Shown here: positions 36,285-47,303 of the stretch, one piece after another
Layout of the letters: each line of letters starts with the position of its first letter
How positions within the stretch are numbered: the stretch's first letter is position 1
From: Archangiaceae bacterium
GTDB taxonomy: Bacteria > Myxococcota > Myxococcia > Myxococcales > Myxococcaceae
Assembly: GCA_016879935.1 (NCBI GenBank)
Contig: JAACJQ010000153.1
Location: 57,398-121,397, forward strand
Reading direction: 5' to 3'
Length of the DNA: 64,000 nucleotides
Notes under the pieces: model-generated
Databases searched by the model: none
What the model saw: only the letters and a program-made list of their open reading frames with translations
Told to the model about the DNA's origin: nothing
Translations under genes and position numbers: made by a program

Positions 36285-37478
36285 TCAGATCTCGAGGAGG
36301 ATGCGCTCGGGATCCTCGATGCAGTCCTTGATGCGCACGAGGAACTGCACCGCCTCTCGACCGTCGATGAGCCGGTGATCGTACGAGAGTGCGAGGTACA
36401 TGATGGGGCGCACGACGACCTGTCCGTCACGCACCACCGGCCGCTCGACGATGTTGTGCATGCCGAGAATCGCGGTCTGCGGCGGGTTCAGAATCGGCGT
36501 CGAGAGCATCGAGCCGAAGATGCCGCCGTTGGTGATGCTGAACGTGCCGCCCTGGAGTTCCGGCAGGGTGAGCTTGTCGTTCTTCGCGCGGCCACCGAAG
36601 TCGGCGATCGACTTCTCGAGCTCGGCCATCGACTTCTGATCGGCGTCGCGAAGAATCGGCACCACCAGCCCACGGCTGCCCGAGACGGCGATGCCGATGT
36701 CGTAGAAGTGGTGGAAGACGACCTCTTCGCCCTCGATGCTCGCGTTCACCGCGGGGAACGTCTTGAGCGCCTCGATGGTGGCCTTCACGAAGAAGCTCAT
36801 GAAGCCCAGCTTCACGCCGTGCTTCTTCTCGAACTTCTCGTTGTACTGCTTGCGAAGGCCCATCACCGCGCTCATGTCGACTTCGTTGAACGTGGTGAGA
36901 ATGGCGGCGGTCGACTGAGCCTGGAGCAGGCGCTCGGCGACGCGCTTGCGCAGCGGCGTCATGCGAACGCGCTCTTCGCCACGCGGGCCGGTCGGCGTCG
37001 CGAGCGTGTTGGCGGGCGGCGCGCTCGCAGGCGCCTGGGCGGCCTTGAGCACGTCGTCCTTCATGATGCGGCCGTTGGCGCCCGAGCCCTGAACCTTCGC
37101 AGGGTCGACACCGGTGGCCGCCGCGACGTTGCGCGCGACGGGCGTGATGCTGGGGCCGCTGCTCGACGCGACCACGGCAGACGTCTGCACGGCCTGCGGC
37201 GGAACGACGGCCGCAGCAGGAGCCGCCTTCGCCGCCACTGCGCCCGGCGCCAGCTTCGCGAGCACGTCGCCGATCTTGACCTTCGAGCCCTCGGTGAAGG
37301 TGATGGCCTCGATGGTGCCCGACTCGGGCGCCTGCACGTCGATGGTCACCTTGTCGGTCTCGAGCACGGCCACCGGCTCGTCGACGGCGACCTGGTCGCC
37401 GACCTTCTTGTGCCACTTGCCGACGACGGCTTCGGTGATGCTTTCTCCGAGCGTCGGAACCTTGATCTCAACGGACAT
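36285..37478 (-). CDS. odhB: dihydrolipoyllysine-residue succinyltransferase (2-oxoglutarate dehydrogenase E2)
   Basis: 397 residues. The N-terminal lipoyl domain carries the attachment Lys43 in E-T-D-K-V-T-I-D. An Ala/Pro linker leads to a peripheral subunit-binding domain ([24 protein letters not shown]). The C-terminal catalytic domain ends with the acyltransferase motif [12 protein letters not shown]2 transfers the succinyl group from lipoamide to CoA in the TCA cycle. Its ATG lies inside the end of sucA (11-base overlap), so the subunits are co-translated. E3 is not in the window. Confidence 0.96.
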   Translation of the reverse strand: MSVEIKVPTLGESITEAVVGKWHKKVGDQVAVDEPVAVLETDKVTIDVQAPESGTIEAITFTEGSKVKIGDVLAKLAPGAVAAKAAPAAAVVPPQAVQTSAVVASSSGPSITPVARNVAAATGVDPAKVQGSGANGRIMKDDVLKAAQAPASAPPANTLATPTGPRGEERVRMTPLRKRVAERLLQAQSTAAILTTFNEVDMSAVMGLRKQYNEKFEKKHGVKLGFMSFFVKATIEALKTFPAVNASIEGEEVVFHHFYDIGIAVSGSRGLVVPILRDADQKSMAELEKSIADFGGRAKNDKLTLPELQGGTFSITNGGIFGSMLSTPILNPPQTAILGMHNIVERPVVRDGQVVVRPIMYLALSYDHRLIDGREAVQFLVRIKDCIEDPERILLEI

Positions 37479-40326
37479 GTGCCCCTCGCGACAACGCTTC
37501 TTCGACGAGCAGCTTCTGCTCGTACTGGTGGGTGGACAGGAAACCGGTGGCAGGGCTCGCCGACTCGGGACGGCCCACGTACTTGAGGGTCGGCCGCGTC
37601 GGCAGCTCGTTCACCATGTTCATCAGCGGCTCGAGCACGTAGCGCCACGCGCCGCTGTTCTTCGGCTCCTCCTGCACCCAGAGCACTTCCTTGAGTGAGG
37701 AGAACGACTTCAGCAGCGAGCGCAGCTCTTCTTCGGGCAGCGGGTAGAGCTGCTCGAGTCGCGCGATGTGCACGCTGAAGTCCTTCGACGCGTCACGCTT
37801 CTGCGCGAGGTCGAAGTACACCTTGCCGCTGCAGAGCACGAGCCGGGTCACCGCCTGCGAGCGGATGTCGACGTTCGGGTCGACGATGAGACGCTTGAAG
37901 GTGCCCTGCGTGAGGTCGCTCCACGGGCTGGCCGCCTCGGCGTTTCGCAGCAACGACTTGGGCGTCATCACCACCAGCGGCTTGCGAATGCTGCGCAGCG
38001 CCTGACGACGCAGCAGGTGGAAGATCTGCGCGGAGCTCGTCGGGTAGCAGACCTGCATGTTGTCTTCGGCCGCCAGCTCGAGGAACCGCTCGAGGCGAGC
38101 CGACGAGTGCTCGGGGCCAGCGCCTTCGTAGCCGTGGGGCAGCAGCAGGGTGAGGCCGCTCATGCGCTTCCACTTGTCTTCGCTGGCCGCGAGGAACTGG
38201 TCGATCATCACCTGCGCGTTGTTCGCGAAGTCGCCGAACTGCGCCTCCCAGACGACGAGCGCGTCGGGGTAGTCGAGGCTGTAGCCGTACTCGAAGGCCA
38301 CACAGGCCATCTCGGAGAGCGGGCTGTTGACGATGAGCGCCTTGCCGGGACCGAACGAACCGAGCGGGAAGGCCTGCGTGCCCGTCTTCTGGTCGTGCAG
38401 CACGGCCTGACGGTGCGCGAAGGTGCCGCGCTCGGTGTCCTGACCCGAGACGCGAATGTTGAGGCCCTCGGTCAGCAGCGACGCGTACGCGAGCATCTCG
38501 CCGGTGCCCCAGTTGATGAGCGCCTTGTCGGCGAGCATCTCCTGGCGTGCGTTGACCACGCCCTTCTGCACGTTCGCGTGGAGCGTGAACCCCTCGGGCG
38601 TCCGCGCGAGCGGCTCGAGCAGCGACTTCAACTTCTCGATCGGCAAGCCCGTCGTCACCTGCGGCGAGTCTTTGTCGAAGCCGCCGTTGTATTTCCGCCA
38701 CACACCCTGCAGGTGGCTCGGGTCTTTCACCAGCGTCGAGCCGGCGCCCTTCGACTTCGTGAACGCCTCGCTGAACTTCGCGAGCGTGGCGTCGGCGACC
38801 TGCTTCGCTTCGGTCTCGGTGAGTCGGCCCTGCGCGACGAGCTCCTTCGCGTAGATCGCGCGCGAGGTCGGCTTCTGATCGATCACCGAGTACATCGTCG
38901 GCTGCGTGAAGCGCGGCTCGTCACCTTCGTTGTGGCCGTACTTGCGGTAGCAGACGAGGTCGATGACGACGTCGGTGTGGAACTTCTGGCGGTACTCCGC
39001 CGCGATGCGCATCACGTGCACGCACGCTTCGACGTCGTCGCCGTTCACGTGGAAGATGGGAATGTCGAGCAGCTGCGCCTGCGCGGTGCAGTACAGCGGC
39101 GTGCGGCCCTGCTCGGCCTCGGTCGTGTAGCCGACCTGGTTGTTGATGATGAGGTGCACCGTGCCGCCGGTGTCGTACGCCTTGATGCCACCGAGGTTCA
39201 GCGTCTCGGCGATGAGGCCCTGACCCGAGAACGCAGCGTCACCGTGAATCACGAACGGCACGATCGCGTGCCGCGCGTCGTCACCACCGCCCACGCGATC
39301 CTGCTTCGCGCGCACGCGGCCTTCGACGACGGGGTGCACGAAGCCGAGGTGCGACGGGTTGAACGCCATCGTCAGGTGAATGCGCTTGCCCGCGGCGGTG
39401 GCGTAATCGTTCGAGTACCCCATGTGGTACTTCACGTCGCCGCGGTTGAGGTACTTCGACGGGTCGGCGGGGCCGGCGATCTCGGCGAAGATCTCTTCGG
39501 GCGGCTTGCCCATGATGTTCGCGAGCACGTTCAAGCGGCCGCGGTGGGCCATGCCGAACACGACCTCTTTCACGCCGAGGTCGCCGCCGAGCTCGAGGAA
39601 CTCCTGAATCATCGCGAGCTGCGCTTCGCCACCTTCGGCCGAGAAGCGCTTCTGGCCCTGGAACTTGGTGTGAATCGTGTGCTCGAAGGCCTCGGCCTCG
39701 GCGAGCTTCGTGTAGATGCGACGCTGCTCCTCGGCCGAGAAGTTCGTGCGGTTCTCGGAGTGCTCCATGCGGCGCAACAGCCAGCGCCGGCGCTCCGAGT
39801 TGTACATGTGCGCGTACTCGACGCCGATGTGCCGCGTGTACGTGTTGCGCAGGCGCTCGAGCAGCTGCTTCACCGTCACGCGCTGCTCATCGAACGTGAG
39901 GCCCGGAGAGACCTGCGTCGCGAGCTCGGCGTCGGTGAACACCTGCGCGTTCGCCACCATGGCGGCGTCGGCCACGTGATCGAGCGGCGGGCGGGGGAAG
40001 CCGAGCGGGTCGAGGGTGGCGGCGAGGTGCCCGCGCAGGCGGTAGCTGGTGACGACCTGGTCGACACGAAACTGCAGCTCGTTGGCTTGACCTGCCGCAC
40101 TCGAAGCGACTGCGCCGTTCGTCTTTCCGTTGACGTGGCCGTTCAGCTTCGGCCGGGGCAGCTCGAGCCCGTCGATCACGAGGGGCTTGCCCTCGCGCGC
40201 AAGAGAGGTGAAGAGGTCGCGCCAGCTGGGTTCGACGGAGTTGGGGTCGGTGAGGTACCGGGCGTACTGGGCCTCGAGAAAGTCGACGTTGGCGCCAGTC
40301 AGGAAGGAATCGGAGACAGAAGGCAT
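37468..40326 (-). CDS. sucA: 2-oxoglutarate dehydrogenase E1 component
   Basis: 952 residues, the usual size. The thiamine-diphosphate-dependent subunit decarboxylates 2-oxoglutarate and loads the succinyl group onto E2. Visible features are the N-terminal E2-binding start ([14 protein letters not shown]), [11 protein letters not shown], the ThDP region G-D-A-A-F-S-G-Q-G and I-N-N-Q-V-G-Y-T-T, and [20 protein letters not shown] lies 8 bases before ATG 40326. First gene of a two-gene unit with odhB that ends at the strong hairpin near 36260. Confidence 0.97.
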   Translation of the reverse strand: MPSVSDSFLTGANVDFLEAQYARYLTDPNSVEPSWRDLFTSLAREGKPLVIDGLELPRPKLNGHVNGKTNGAVASSAAGQANELQFRVDQVVTSYRLRGHLAATLDPLGFPRPPLDHVADAAMVANAQVFTDAELATQVSPGLTFDEQRVTVKQLLERLRNTYTRHIGVEYAHMYNSERRRWLLRRMEHSENRTNFSAEEQRRIYTKLAEAEAFEHTIHTKFQGQKRFSAEGGEAQLAMIQEFLELGGDLGVKEVVFGMAHRGRLNVLANIMGKPPEEIFAEIAGPADPSKYLNRGDVKYHMGYSNDYATAAGKRIHLTMAFNPSHLGFVHPVVEGRVRAKQDRVGGGDDARHAIVPFVIHGDAAFSGQGLIAETLNLGGIKAYDTGGTVHLIINNQVGYTTEAEQGRTPLYCTAQAQLLDIPIFHVNGDDVEACVHVMRIAAEYRQKFHTDVVIDLVCYRKYGHNEGDEPRFTQPTMYSVIDQKPTSRAIYAKELVAQGRLTETEAKQVADATLAKFSEAFTKSKGAGSTLVKDPSHLQGVWRKYNGGFDKDSPQVTTGLPIEKLKSLLEPLARTPEGFTLHANVQKGVVNARQEMLADKALINWGTGEMLAYASLLTEGLNIRVSGQDTERGTFAHRQAVLHDQKTGTQAFPLGSFGPGKALIVNSPLSEMACVAFEYGYSLDYPDALVVWEAQFGDFANNAQVMIDQFLAASEDKWKRMSGLTLLLPHGYEGAGPEHSSARLERFLELAAEDNMQVCYPTSSAQIFHLLRRQALRSIRKPLVVMTPKSLLRNAEAASPWSDLTQGTFKRLIVDPNVDIRSQAVTRLVLCSGKVYFDLAQKRDASKDFSVHIARLEQLYPLPEEELRSLLKSFSSLKEVLWVQEEPKNSGAWRYVLEPLMNMVNELPTRPTLKYVGRPESASPATGFLSTHQYEQKLLVEEALSRGAHVR

Positions 40327-40363
40327 GCGACGGTCCTTTTATTCGGAGGCGGTGGGGCGCTCC

Positions 40364-41032
40364 ATGATTCGTTGTGCCCTTGTGCTGGGAGTGCTCGCCG
40401 GAGGGATGGCGCTCGCCGATCCCCCGAAATTCTCTCAGGGCGGGTTCTTGTTTTCCGTGAGTTACGGGCCGGGGTTCTGGACCTTCGACCGGACGCTCCT
40501 GGCAAGTCAGATGAAGGCGCCTGCAACCGCTGCCGACGCAGATGTCTTCATAGCGGACGCAGTGACCAGCCACACCGTTTCCTTGCGGGCTGGCTACAAC
40601 ATCCTCGGGCATGCCTCGCTGGGCGCCGACTTCACCGCCACGGGTTGGGACATCACGACCCCACAGCGCGGCGGGGCAGGAATGCTCACGGGTTACGTGG
40701 CCTGGCACCCCCTCGAGCTGGTGTGGATGAAGAAGGAGACCCGGCCCATCGGCCTCGATGTGTCGACGATGTTCGGCGTCGGCTACGGCATCTGCGGCGA
40801 AAACCGCGGCATGGACGGCCTGGTGCTGCAGTGGGGCCTCAACGCCGACTACTTCTTCGCCCGCTACTTTGGCGCCGGACTCTTCGCGAAGGGCACCTTC
40901 CTGCAGTGGGACAAGTTCTATCTCGACTACAACAACCGCGATCTCCCGGGGAACACGATTCCCATCACCAAGGGGTCGGGCGGCTCGTTCTGGACGCTCG
41001 GCGTCGCATTGACGTTCCGCGCCGGAGACTGA
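40364..41032 (+). CDS. outer-membrane beta-barrel-like protein
   Basis: 222 residues. Signal peptide about 1-18 (A-G-G-M-A-L-A-D). The mature part alternates short strands and Gly/aromatic-rich turns (V-S-Y-G-P-G-F-W-T-F; L-R-A-G-Y-N-I-L-G-H; F-G-V-G-Y-G-I-C) and ends T-L-G-V-A-L-T-F-R-A-G-D, as small eight-strand barrels do. Function unknown. ATG 40364 is 37 bases from the sucA start on the other strand; GGAGG lies 12 bases upstream. A terminator follows. Confidence 0.75.
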   Translation: MIRCALVLGVLAGGMALADPPKFSQGGFLFSVSYGPGFWTFDRTLLASQMKAPATAADADVFIADAVTSHTVSLRAGYNILGHASLGADFTATGWDITTPQRGGAGMLTGYVAWHPLELVWMKKETRPIGLDVSTMFGVGYGICGENRGMDGLVLQWGLNADYFFARYFGAGLFAKGTFLQWDKFYLDYNNRDLPGNTIPITKGSGGSFWTLGVALTFRAGD

Positions 41033-41052
41033 TCGAACGTTCGGCGGCGTTG

Positions 41053-41087
41053 AACGGCGCTGGCTCCTCGTGGGCTGGCGCCGTTTT
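41053..41087 (+). terminator. rho-independent terminator after the beta-barrel gene
   Basis: An 8-base-pair stem (AACGGCGC 41053-41060, GCGCCGTT 41078-41085) is followed by TTTCGTTTC. Confidence 0.75.
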
Positions 41088-41126
41088 CGTTTCTGCGCCG
41101 GAAATTCACCGGAAATGGCCCGGCGG

Positions 41127-41145
41127 CTGTCAGCTCGCATGACAG
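41127..41145. promoter_or_regulatory. perfect inverted repeat CTGTCA-N7-TGACAG, possible operator
   Basis: A 6+6 base inverted repeat with a 7-base centre lies 61 bases before the start of the peptidoglycan-binding peptidase gene and after the preceding terminator. That is where a regulator-binding site would be expected. The protein that might bind it is not known; the sigma-54 activator next door is a candidate by position only. Confidence 0.35.
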
Positions 41146-41206
41146 GGCTCCGGAGAATCGAGGCGCGCCCGTCGCGGACAATGAAGGAGTCCTTCCGCTG
41201 CGGAGA

Positions 41207-41845
41207 ATGAACATGCTCAACGTCGGCTCTCGTGGTTCCGATGTCACCCGGCTGCAGCAGACGCTGGCTTCGCGTGGCTTCAACCCTGGCGGTGCCGATG
41301 GCGTGTTCGGCCCTCGCACCAAGGCAGCGGTGCAGGCGTTTCAGCGCGCTCGCGGCCTCGGCGTCGACGGCGTCGTCGGCCCCAACACCAGCCGCTCGCT
41401 CTTCGGCTCGTCCGATCGCAAGTACTACGACGGCGTGAGCGACTTCGCGCCCGCCGGCACCAACCCCGGAGGTCTTCACGCGGGCGGCGGTTGGGGCGGC
41501 TCACAGGGCGTGAGCGACCGCGCCACCGCCATCGCCCACAGCATGGGAGTGCCCGTCACCAGCACCAAGCGCAACCTGGCAGACACCATTCGCGTGGGCT
41601 CCAACACGGGCTCCGACCACTACACGGGCAACACCAACGCCTACGCGGTCGACTACGGCGTGAGCGGCGCCCGCGGTACAGAGCTGGCCCGCCGCATCGC
41701 CGACGCCTACGGCATTCCGCGCTCGAACATCGGCACCTACAACCGGCACACCATCACCGTCGACGGGCAGCGCTACTCGGTGCAGCTGTTGTGGCAGGTG
41801 GCCGGTCACTACGACCACGTGCACGTCGGCATTCGCCGCGCCTGA
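41207..41845 (+). CDS. peptidoglycan-binding protein with LAS/M15-like peptidase domain
   Basis: 212 residues without a signal peptide. Residues 5-65 are a PG_binding_1 domain (G-S-R-G-S-D-V-T-R-L-Q-Q-T-L; D-G-V-F-G-P-R-T-K-A-A-V-Q-A-F-Q). The C-terminal domain has S-D-H-Y-T-G-N-T-N-A-Y-A-V-D-Y and, at the end, G-H-Y-D-H-V-H-V-G. This is the S-x-H-x(6+)-D ... H-x-H zinc arrangement of LAS peptidases (M15 D,D-peptidase type) that cut peptidoglycan stem peptides. The lack of a signal peptide raises the question of how it reaches its substrate. It resembles endolysins in layout, but no phage genes are nearby. Stops abut those of the sigma-54 activator (TGATCA). Confidence 0.82.
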   Translation: MNMLNVGSRGSDVTRLQQTLASRGFNPGGADGVFGPRTKAAVQAFQRARGLGVDGVVGPNTSRSLFGSSDRKYYDGVSDFAPAGTNPGGLHAGGGWGGSQGVSDRATAIAHSMGVPVTSTKRNLADTIRVGSNTGSDHYTGNTNAYAVDYGVSGARGTELARRIADAYGIPRSNIGTYNRHTITVDGQRYSVQLLWQVAGHYDHVHVGIRRA

Positions 41846-43192
<1,347 letters not shown>

Positions 43193-43294
43193 GCCCCAGT
43201 CCTCCCATGGCACGGGGCGCGACGGCAACGTGTGTCCCACGGAGTCGCGCTGGCGAGTCTTCAAGAGAACGTCGTTCTTTCTTCGGAGATCACC

Positions 43295-43861
43295 ATGTCA
43301 GTTCGAATCGGAGCGCGCGGAACCCCGGTCACCCAGATTCAGGAGAGCCTGAACGCCCACGGCGCCTCGGGCCTCGGCGTCGATGGACGGTTCGGTCGAG
43401 ACACCCGCGCGGCGGTCATCGAGTTTCAGCGCACCCACGGCCTGCGCCCCGATGGCGTCGTCGGGCCGCGCACGGCGGCGGCGCTCGGCTTGTCAGGAGA
43501 TGCCTTCGAGCCTGCGCGCCCTGCTGCGCCTGGAGGCCGCGCCGCACCGTCGGGTGGAACGACCCCGACGCCTGGTGGTCCCTCGTCAGCCGACGCTCCG
43601 CCTGCGTACCGGCCGCCGCCGGCTGACGCGCACCCGTACGATCGCATGTCGTCGATGAACGAGCAGATGGCCGATCGCCTCGCGTGGTATCGCGATCACG
43701 GCCGGGCGGTGCCTCCCGCCGAGCTCGCTGCGGCAAGGCGCCTCGACGAGATGAACGGTGGAATGGTGCTCCCGCTCGCGACTGGAGATCTCGGCCTGTC
43801 GGTGAACCGGCTCGCCGTGTCGAGCGGCCGGCTGCACGACGAGGTCGCGCGCGCACACTGA
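43295..43861 (+). CDS. peptidoglycan-binding domain protein
   Basis: 188 residues. PG_binding_1 domain at 1-65 (G-A-R-G-T-P-V-T-Q-I-Q-E-S-L; D-G-R-F-G-R-D-T-R-A-A-V-I-E-F-Q), closely similar to that of the peptidase at 41207. A Pro/Gly-rich linker leads to a 75-residue C-terminal region (M-S-S-M-N-E-Q-M-A-D-R-L-A-W-Y) with no known motif. There is no signal peptide. GGAG lies 8 bases before ATG 43295. It is divergent from the FHA activator, and the shared N-terminal domain suggests that the two peptidoglycan-binding proteins use the same delivery or localisation route with different effector ends. Confidence 0.75.
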   Translation: MSVRIGARGTPVTQIQESLNAHGASGLGVDGRFGRDTRAAVIEFQRTHGLRPDGVVGPRTAAALGLSGDAFEPARPAAPGGRAAPSGGTTPTPGGPSSADAPPAYRPPPADAHPYDRMSSMNEQMADRLAWYRDHGRAVPPAELAAARRLDEMNGGMVLPLATGDLGLSVNRLAVSSGRLHDEVARAH

Positions 43862-43902
43862 AGTCGTTGGAAGGGGCGAGGGAGCGAAGTAAGCGCCGCT
43901 CC

Positions 43903-44733
43903 ATGCTCCTCAAGGACAAGAAGCTGCTGATCACCGGCGTGCTGACGCCCCAGTCCATCGCGTACGGCGTGGCCGAGCTGGCCATCAAAGAAGGCGCCGA
44001 GGTGATCCTCACCTCGTTCGGGCGGCCCATGTCGCTCACCCAGCGCACGGCGAAGAAGCTGGGCGCGACGCCTCCCGAGGTGCTCGAGCTCGACGTCACC
44101 AACCCCGAGCACTTTCCGAAGCTGACCGAGACGCTGAAGGCGAAGTGGGGCCGCGTCGATGGCGTGCTCCACGCGATCGCATACGCACCGGAAGACGCGC
44201 TGGGCGGCAAGTTCCTCACCACGCCCTGGGAGTCGGTGCAGCAGGCCTTTCGCGTGTCGACCTTCTCGCTGAAGGAGCTCTCGGCCGCGGTGGCCCCGTT
44301 GATGACGAACGGCGGGAGCATCGTGACGCTCGACTTCGACAACTCGACGCAGGCCTGGCCGCTCTACGACTGGATGGGCGTGTGCAAGGCGGCCCTTGGG
44401 TCGACGGTGCGCTACCTCGCGCGCGATCTCGGCCCGAAGGGCATTCGCGTGAACGCGCTCGCGGCCGGTCCCATCGCGACCATCGCGGCGAAGGGCATTC
44501 CTGGCTTCAAGCACCTCGAGAACAAGTGGGGCTCGCAGGCTCCGCTGGGCTGGGACGCGCGCAGTGACGCGGCCAGTGACGCCGTCGCCCGTACCGTGTG
44601 CGTGATGCTGTCTGACTGGATGCCGAAGACCACGGGCGAGCAGATTCGCGTCGACGGTGGGTTCCACGCGCTCGGTGCCGAGCCGGTGACGCTGCCCCTC
44701 GTCGAGACGCCACCCGCCGCGCCGACGACCTGA
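43903..44733 (+). CDS. fabI: enoyl-[acyl-carrier-protein] reductase (FabI/InhA type)
   Basis: 276 residues from ATG 43903. NADH-dependent last step of fatty-acid elongation in the cytoplasm. It has the divergent Rossmann motif of FabI (I-T-G-V-L-T-P-Q-S-I-A-Y-G-V-A; usual G-x(5)-S-x-A), H-A-I-A-Y-A-P, and the active-site Y-x(6)-K as Y-D-W-M-G-V-C-K, followed by the Met/Ala-rich helix and A-A-G-P-I-A-T-I-A-A-K. The region after the active site and the W-M pair look closer to mycobacterial InhA than to E. coli FabI. Stop abuts that of the next minus-strand gene (TGATCA). Confidence 0.94.
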   Translation: MLLKDKKLLITGVLTPQSIAYGVAELAIKEGAEVILTSFGRPMSLTQRTAKKLGATPPEVLELDVTNPEHFPKLTETLKAKWGRVDGVLHAIAYAPEDALGGKFLTTPWESVQQAFRVSTFSLKELSAAVAPLMTNGGSIVTLDFDNSTQAWPLYDWMGVCKAALGSTVRYLARDLGPKGIRVNALAAGPIATIAAKGIPGFKHLENKWGSQAPLGWDARSDAASDAVARTVCVMLSDWMPKTTGEQIRVDGGFHALGAEPVTLPLVETPPAAPTT

Positions 44734-45315
44734 TCAGCGCTTCGTCCAGGTGCAGCGAAATTCGTGAAACGCGTCACCTCGTGAGGTGCACGCGCTCTCG
44801 CTGGCGTCGTCGCTCACGTCGACGCCCAGCGCGTTCATCGTCGAGATCATCCAGCCTTCCATCAGCCGGCAGTGCTGCGGGGCCATCGCCTCGAAGCCGG
44901 TGATGCGCAGCACCGTGTTGGTGGGCGCCCAGGCGACGGCCTCCATCGAGCCTGCGTTCTCGTAGTAGCTGGCCCAGACCTTCGAGCAGCTCCGAATGAG
45001 GCGCTCGGTGCTGGCGATGGCCAGGTAGACCTTGAACACGGTGTTGATGTCGCGCTGGCCCGACGCCATGCCGAGCCGTCGGCCGTAGTCGGCGCGGCCT
45101 TCTCCGAACGCGGCCTCGAGCCCGGTGAGCACGCCGACGTACGCCTCGTATGGGTACCAGTGTGCGTGGAGAATGCGCGAGCCGAGCATGGCTTGCGTGA
45201 CGGCAGGCATGTGCTGCGCGGCGGCGGCCTTGAAGGCCCCTGCTCCGTGCGTCTCGTTGACGTGGCGAATGAGCCCGAGAAAGGCGCGGCCACTGGCCCG
45301 GGGAACGGCGTTCAT
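44734..45315 (-). CDS. uncharacterised protein, possibly DUF2378/TIGR02265-like
   Basis: 193 residues with no signal peptide or membrane segment. Mostly helical at the N-terminus (G-R-A-F-L-G-L-I-R-H-V-N-E-T) with a later alpha/beta part (N-T-V-L-R-I-T-G-F-E-A-M). Its size and pattern recall the myxobacterial DUF2378/TIGR02265 group, thought to share the heme-NO-binding or V4R fold. I base this on overall layout and cannot confirm it. AGGAG lies 7 bases before ATG 45315. Confidence 0.55.
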   Translation of the reverse strand: MNAVPRASGRAFLGLIRHVNETHGAGAFKAAAAQHMPAVTQAMLGSRILHAHWYPYEAYVGVLTGLEAAFGEGRADYGRRLGMASGQRDINTVFKVYLAIASTERLIRSCSKVWASYYENAGSMEAVAWAPTNTVLRITGFEAMAPQHCRLMEGWMISTMNALGVDVSDDASESACTSRGDAFHEFRCTWTKR

Positions 45316-45392
45316 GCGGCGCTCCTATCGCTTCCCCGCAGGCGAGGGGAGCACTTGAGCCGCTCGTGCGCTCAGGCGAGGCTTTTCGTTCG

Positions 45393-45734
45393 ATGAGCGC
45401 TCAATCGAACGCCACGGGCCGTGCCCTCGGTCTCTGCGCTCTCGCGCTCGGCGCGTTTCTCACTGCGGTCATGATCGAGCGCTTCACGGGCATTCTGGCG
45501 AGCCCCTCGGAGATCGTCTTGTTCCTTCCGCTCACGTCGATCGTCGGTGGCGGGCCCGTCTTCGGAAGCGTTTCGGTGCTTCTGGGGCTCGCGTTCTGGC
45601 CGGTCTCGGGCTGGTTGGCGTGGCGGTGGATGCGTCACGGGGCGCGGCTTTCGCTTGCCGCAGCGCTGGGCTCGTGGCTACTCCTTGGCTTCGCGCAACC
45701 AGTGGAGCGCCTTGGCCTGCTCATGTCTGTGTGA
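45393..45734 (+). CDS. small integral membrane protein
   Basis: 113 residues. Three hydrophobic segments are visible (L-C-A-L-A-L-G-A-F-L-T-A-V-M; V-F-G-S-V-S-V-L-L-G-L-A-F-W; A-A-L-G-S-W-L-L-L-G-F). No known domain. Starts at ATG 45393, 77 bases from the divergent gene. Two bases separate its stop from that of the metallophosphatase gene. Confidence 0.55.
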   Translation: MSAQSNATGRALGLCALALGAFLTAVMIERFTGILASPSEIVLFLPLTSIVGGGPVFGSVSVLLGLAFWPVSGWLAWRWMRHGARLSLAAALGSWLLLGFAQPVERLGLLMSV

Positions 45735-45736
45735 GG

Positions 45737-47299
45737 CTACTTCCGGCTCTTCTTCGCAGGCTTCGAGGGCGCTCCAGCATCGGGCACTTCGACGACGCCT
45801 GCATCGACGACCGGCATCGGCAGCCCATGGCCCGGAGCGATCAGCTTCGGCAGGTACTTCTCGAGATCGAAGTGCGGCGAGTTCTCGCGATCGTGACACG
45901 TCACGCAGGCGGTCGCGTCCTTCGGCACGAAGATGGTCGTCTTCAGCGGCAGGCTCAGGTGTGAGCTGCCCGGGCCATGACACGACTCGCAGCCGACGTG
46001 CGTCTTGCCCTCGACCTGATCGAGCCGGCACACGCCACCTCGCTCCTTCCAGCCCGTGAGGTGACACATCACGCAGTCGAGGTGGTTGTTCTTTCCCTCG
46101 GCGACGAGCGCTTCGTGGGCCTTCGCGTGCTTCGTCTGCTTCCACACGTCGTAGGCCGCGGGGTGGCAGGCGCGGCAGAACTCGGTGCCGACGTACGAGG
46201 GCTTTCCCGGCTCGGGCGTCTCGCATTCGACGCCGTGCTGCTTCGCCCACGCGAGGTTGGCTTCACCGACGTCACGGTCGTAGGCCTTCACCAGCGCGGT
46301 TGCCTCGGCCAGCTTCTCGAACGACGTCTCGAGCGGAACGATGCGCGCCGAGGCTGCGCTGCCGGTCGTCGGCACGGGCACCTGCTCGGCTGCGAGCGCT
46401 TCGCGGCGAGCGATGACTTCTTCCAGCTTCGCCTTCTTCAGCACCTTCAACTCGTCGCCAACGGAGGGGTCGTTCACCTGGGCGCGCAGGAGTTCGATGC
46501 GCTGCGACAGCGCCTCGAGTTCGCGCTGCGTTTCGCTCGGGCTCTTGAGCCACTGCACCTTCGCGCCCTCGCGCAGGAAGAGCTCGACCCGGAGCAACGA
46601 CCGACCCTTGCTCTGCAGCTGCACCACCGGCACGTGCGTCATCACCAGTCGGTTCGTCTCGGTCGAGAGCGCGTCACGGCCTCGCGTCGCGAGCACCAGA
46701 TCGAGCTCGAGCCCTTCGCGTTGGGTGAAGCGCAGCGCCTCGTCGACCGGCCCTTCGAACAGCCCGACGATGACGCTCGCCTTCGCGGCACGGGCCTGGG
46801 CGGCGAGCGTGAACAACGTGTCGCCCTTCGCCGAGCTGATCACCACCACGCGATGACCTTTGAGCTCGAACGACTTCAGCGTGTCGGACGGCAGCTCGGG
46901 CAGGGCGAGTGACGTGCGGAACTCGGCTCCGCGCGCGTCGTCGAGCGGGCCGTTCACCTTCGCCGCCAGCCCCATCAACGTCATCGCCTGGGCGAGCGTC
47001 TTGGCCTTGCGCTCCTGCTGCGCGACGGCCTCTTCGGCGATGGTGCGCGTGCCGAACAGCGTGTCACCCGTGTCGATGAGCAGCACCGGCTTGCCGCTCT
47101 TGCGGGCCTCGGCCACCTGAAACGCTGCGCGATCGATGCCGCCGCGCATGTTCTCGGAGCACCCGCACGGCCCCAGGTAGCCCTCGAGCTCGGAGGTGAA
47201 GAAGAGCGTCGCTTCGGTGGCCGGCCCGCTCGGCGGCTCGGGGCGCACGTCACGGTTGCACGACAACAGCAGCAGCGCTGCGACCGCCGCGAACCTCAT
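45737..47299 (-). CDS. metallophosphatase-like / tetraheme cytochrome c fusion lipoprotein
   Basis: 520 residues from ATG 47299. The leader ends L-L-L-L-S-C, a lipoprotein signal. Residues 30-250 follow the 5'-nucleotidase/metallophosphatase layout (S-E-L-E-G-Y-L-G-P-C-G-C and I-D-T-G-D-T-L-F), but the His ligands that usually follow are not all evident. A coiled coil (about 255-300) leads to a cytochrome part with four heme c motifs: C-R-A-C-H, C-V-M-C-H, C-E-S-C-H and C-V-T-C-H, plus extra His that could be axial ligands. The protein is probably a periplasmic or surface redox lipoprotein. Its ATG lies 4 bases after the REC gene stop. Whether phosphatase activity remains is unknown. Confidence 0.85.
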   Translation of the reverse strand: MRFAAVAALLLLSCNRDVRPEPPSGPATEATLFFTSELEGYLGPCGCSENMRGGIDRAAFQVAEARKSGKPVLLIDTGDTLFGTRTIAEEAVAQQERKAKTLAQAMTLMGLAAKVNGPLDDARGAEFRTSLALPELPSDTLKSFELKGHRVVVISSAKGDTLFTLAAQARAAKASVIVGLFEGPVDEALRFTQREGLELDLVLATRGRDALSTETNRLVMTHVPVVQLQSKGRSLLRVELFLREGAKVQWLKSPSETQRELEALSQRIELLRAQVNDPSVGDELKVLKKAKLEEVIARREALAAEQVPVPTTGSAASARIVPLETSFEKLAEATALVKAYDRDVGEANLAWAKQHGVECETPEPGKPSYVGTEFCRACHPAAYDVWKQTKHAKAHEALVAEGKNNHLDCVMCHLTGWKERGGVCRLDQVEGKTHVGCESCHGPGSSHLSLPLKTTIFVPKDATACVTCHDRENSPHFDLEKYLPKLIAPGHGLPMPVVDAGVVEVPDAGAPSKPAKKSRK

Positions 47300-47303
47300 C
47301 ACG

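Noticed and set aside
37768..41142. A plus-strand open frame of more than 1,100 codons opposite sucA
   Set aside because: It is the antisense shadow of sucA in high-GC DNA. The translation is dominated by Arg, Leu, His and Val with no domain, whereas sucA matches fully.
43208..43222. Possible sigma-54 promoter (TGGCACGGGG...) before the peptidoglycan-binding gene at 43295
   Set aside because: The -24 half is good but the base pair expected at -12 (GC) is GA at the required spacing.
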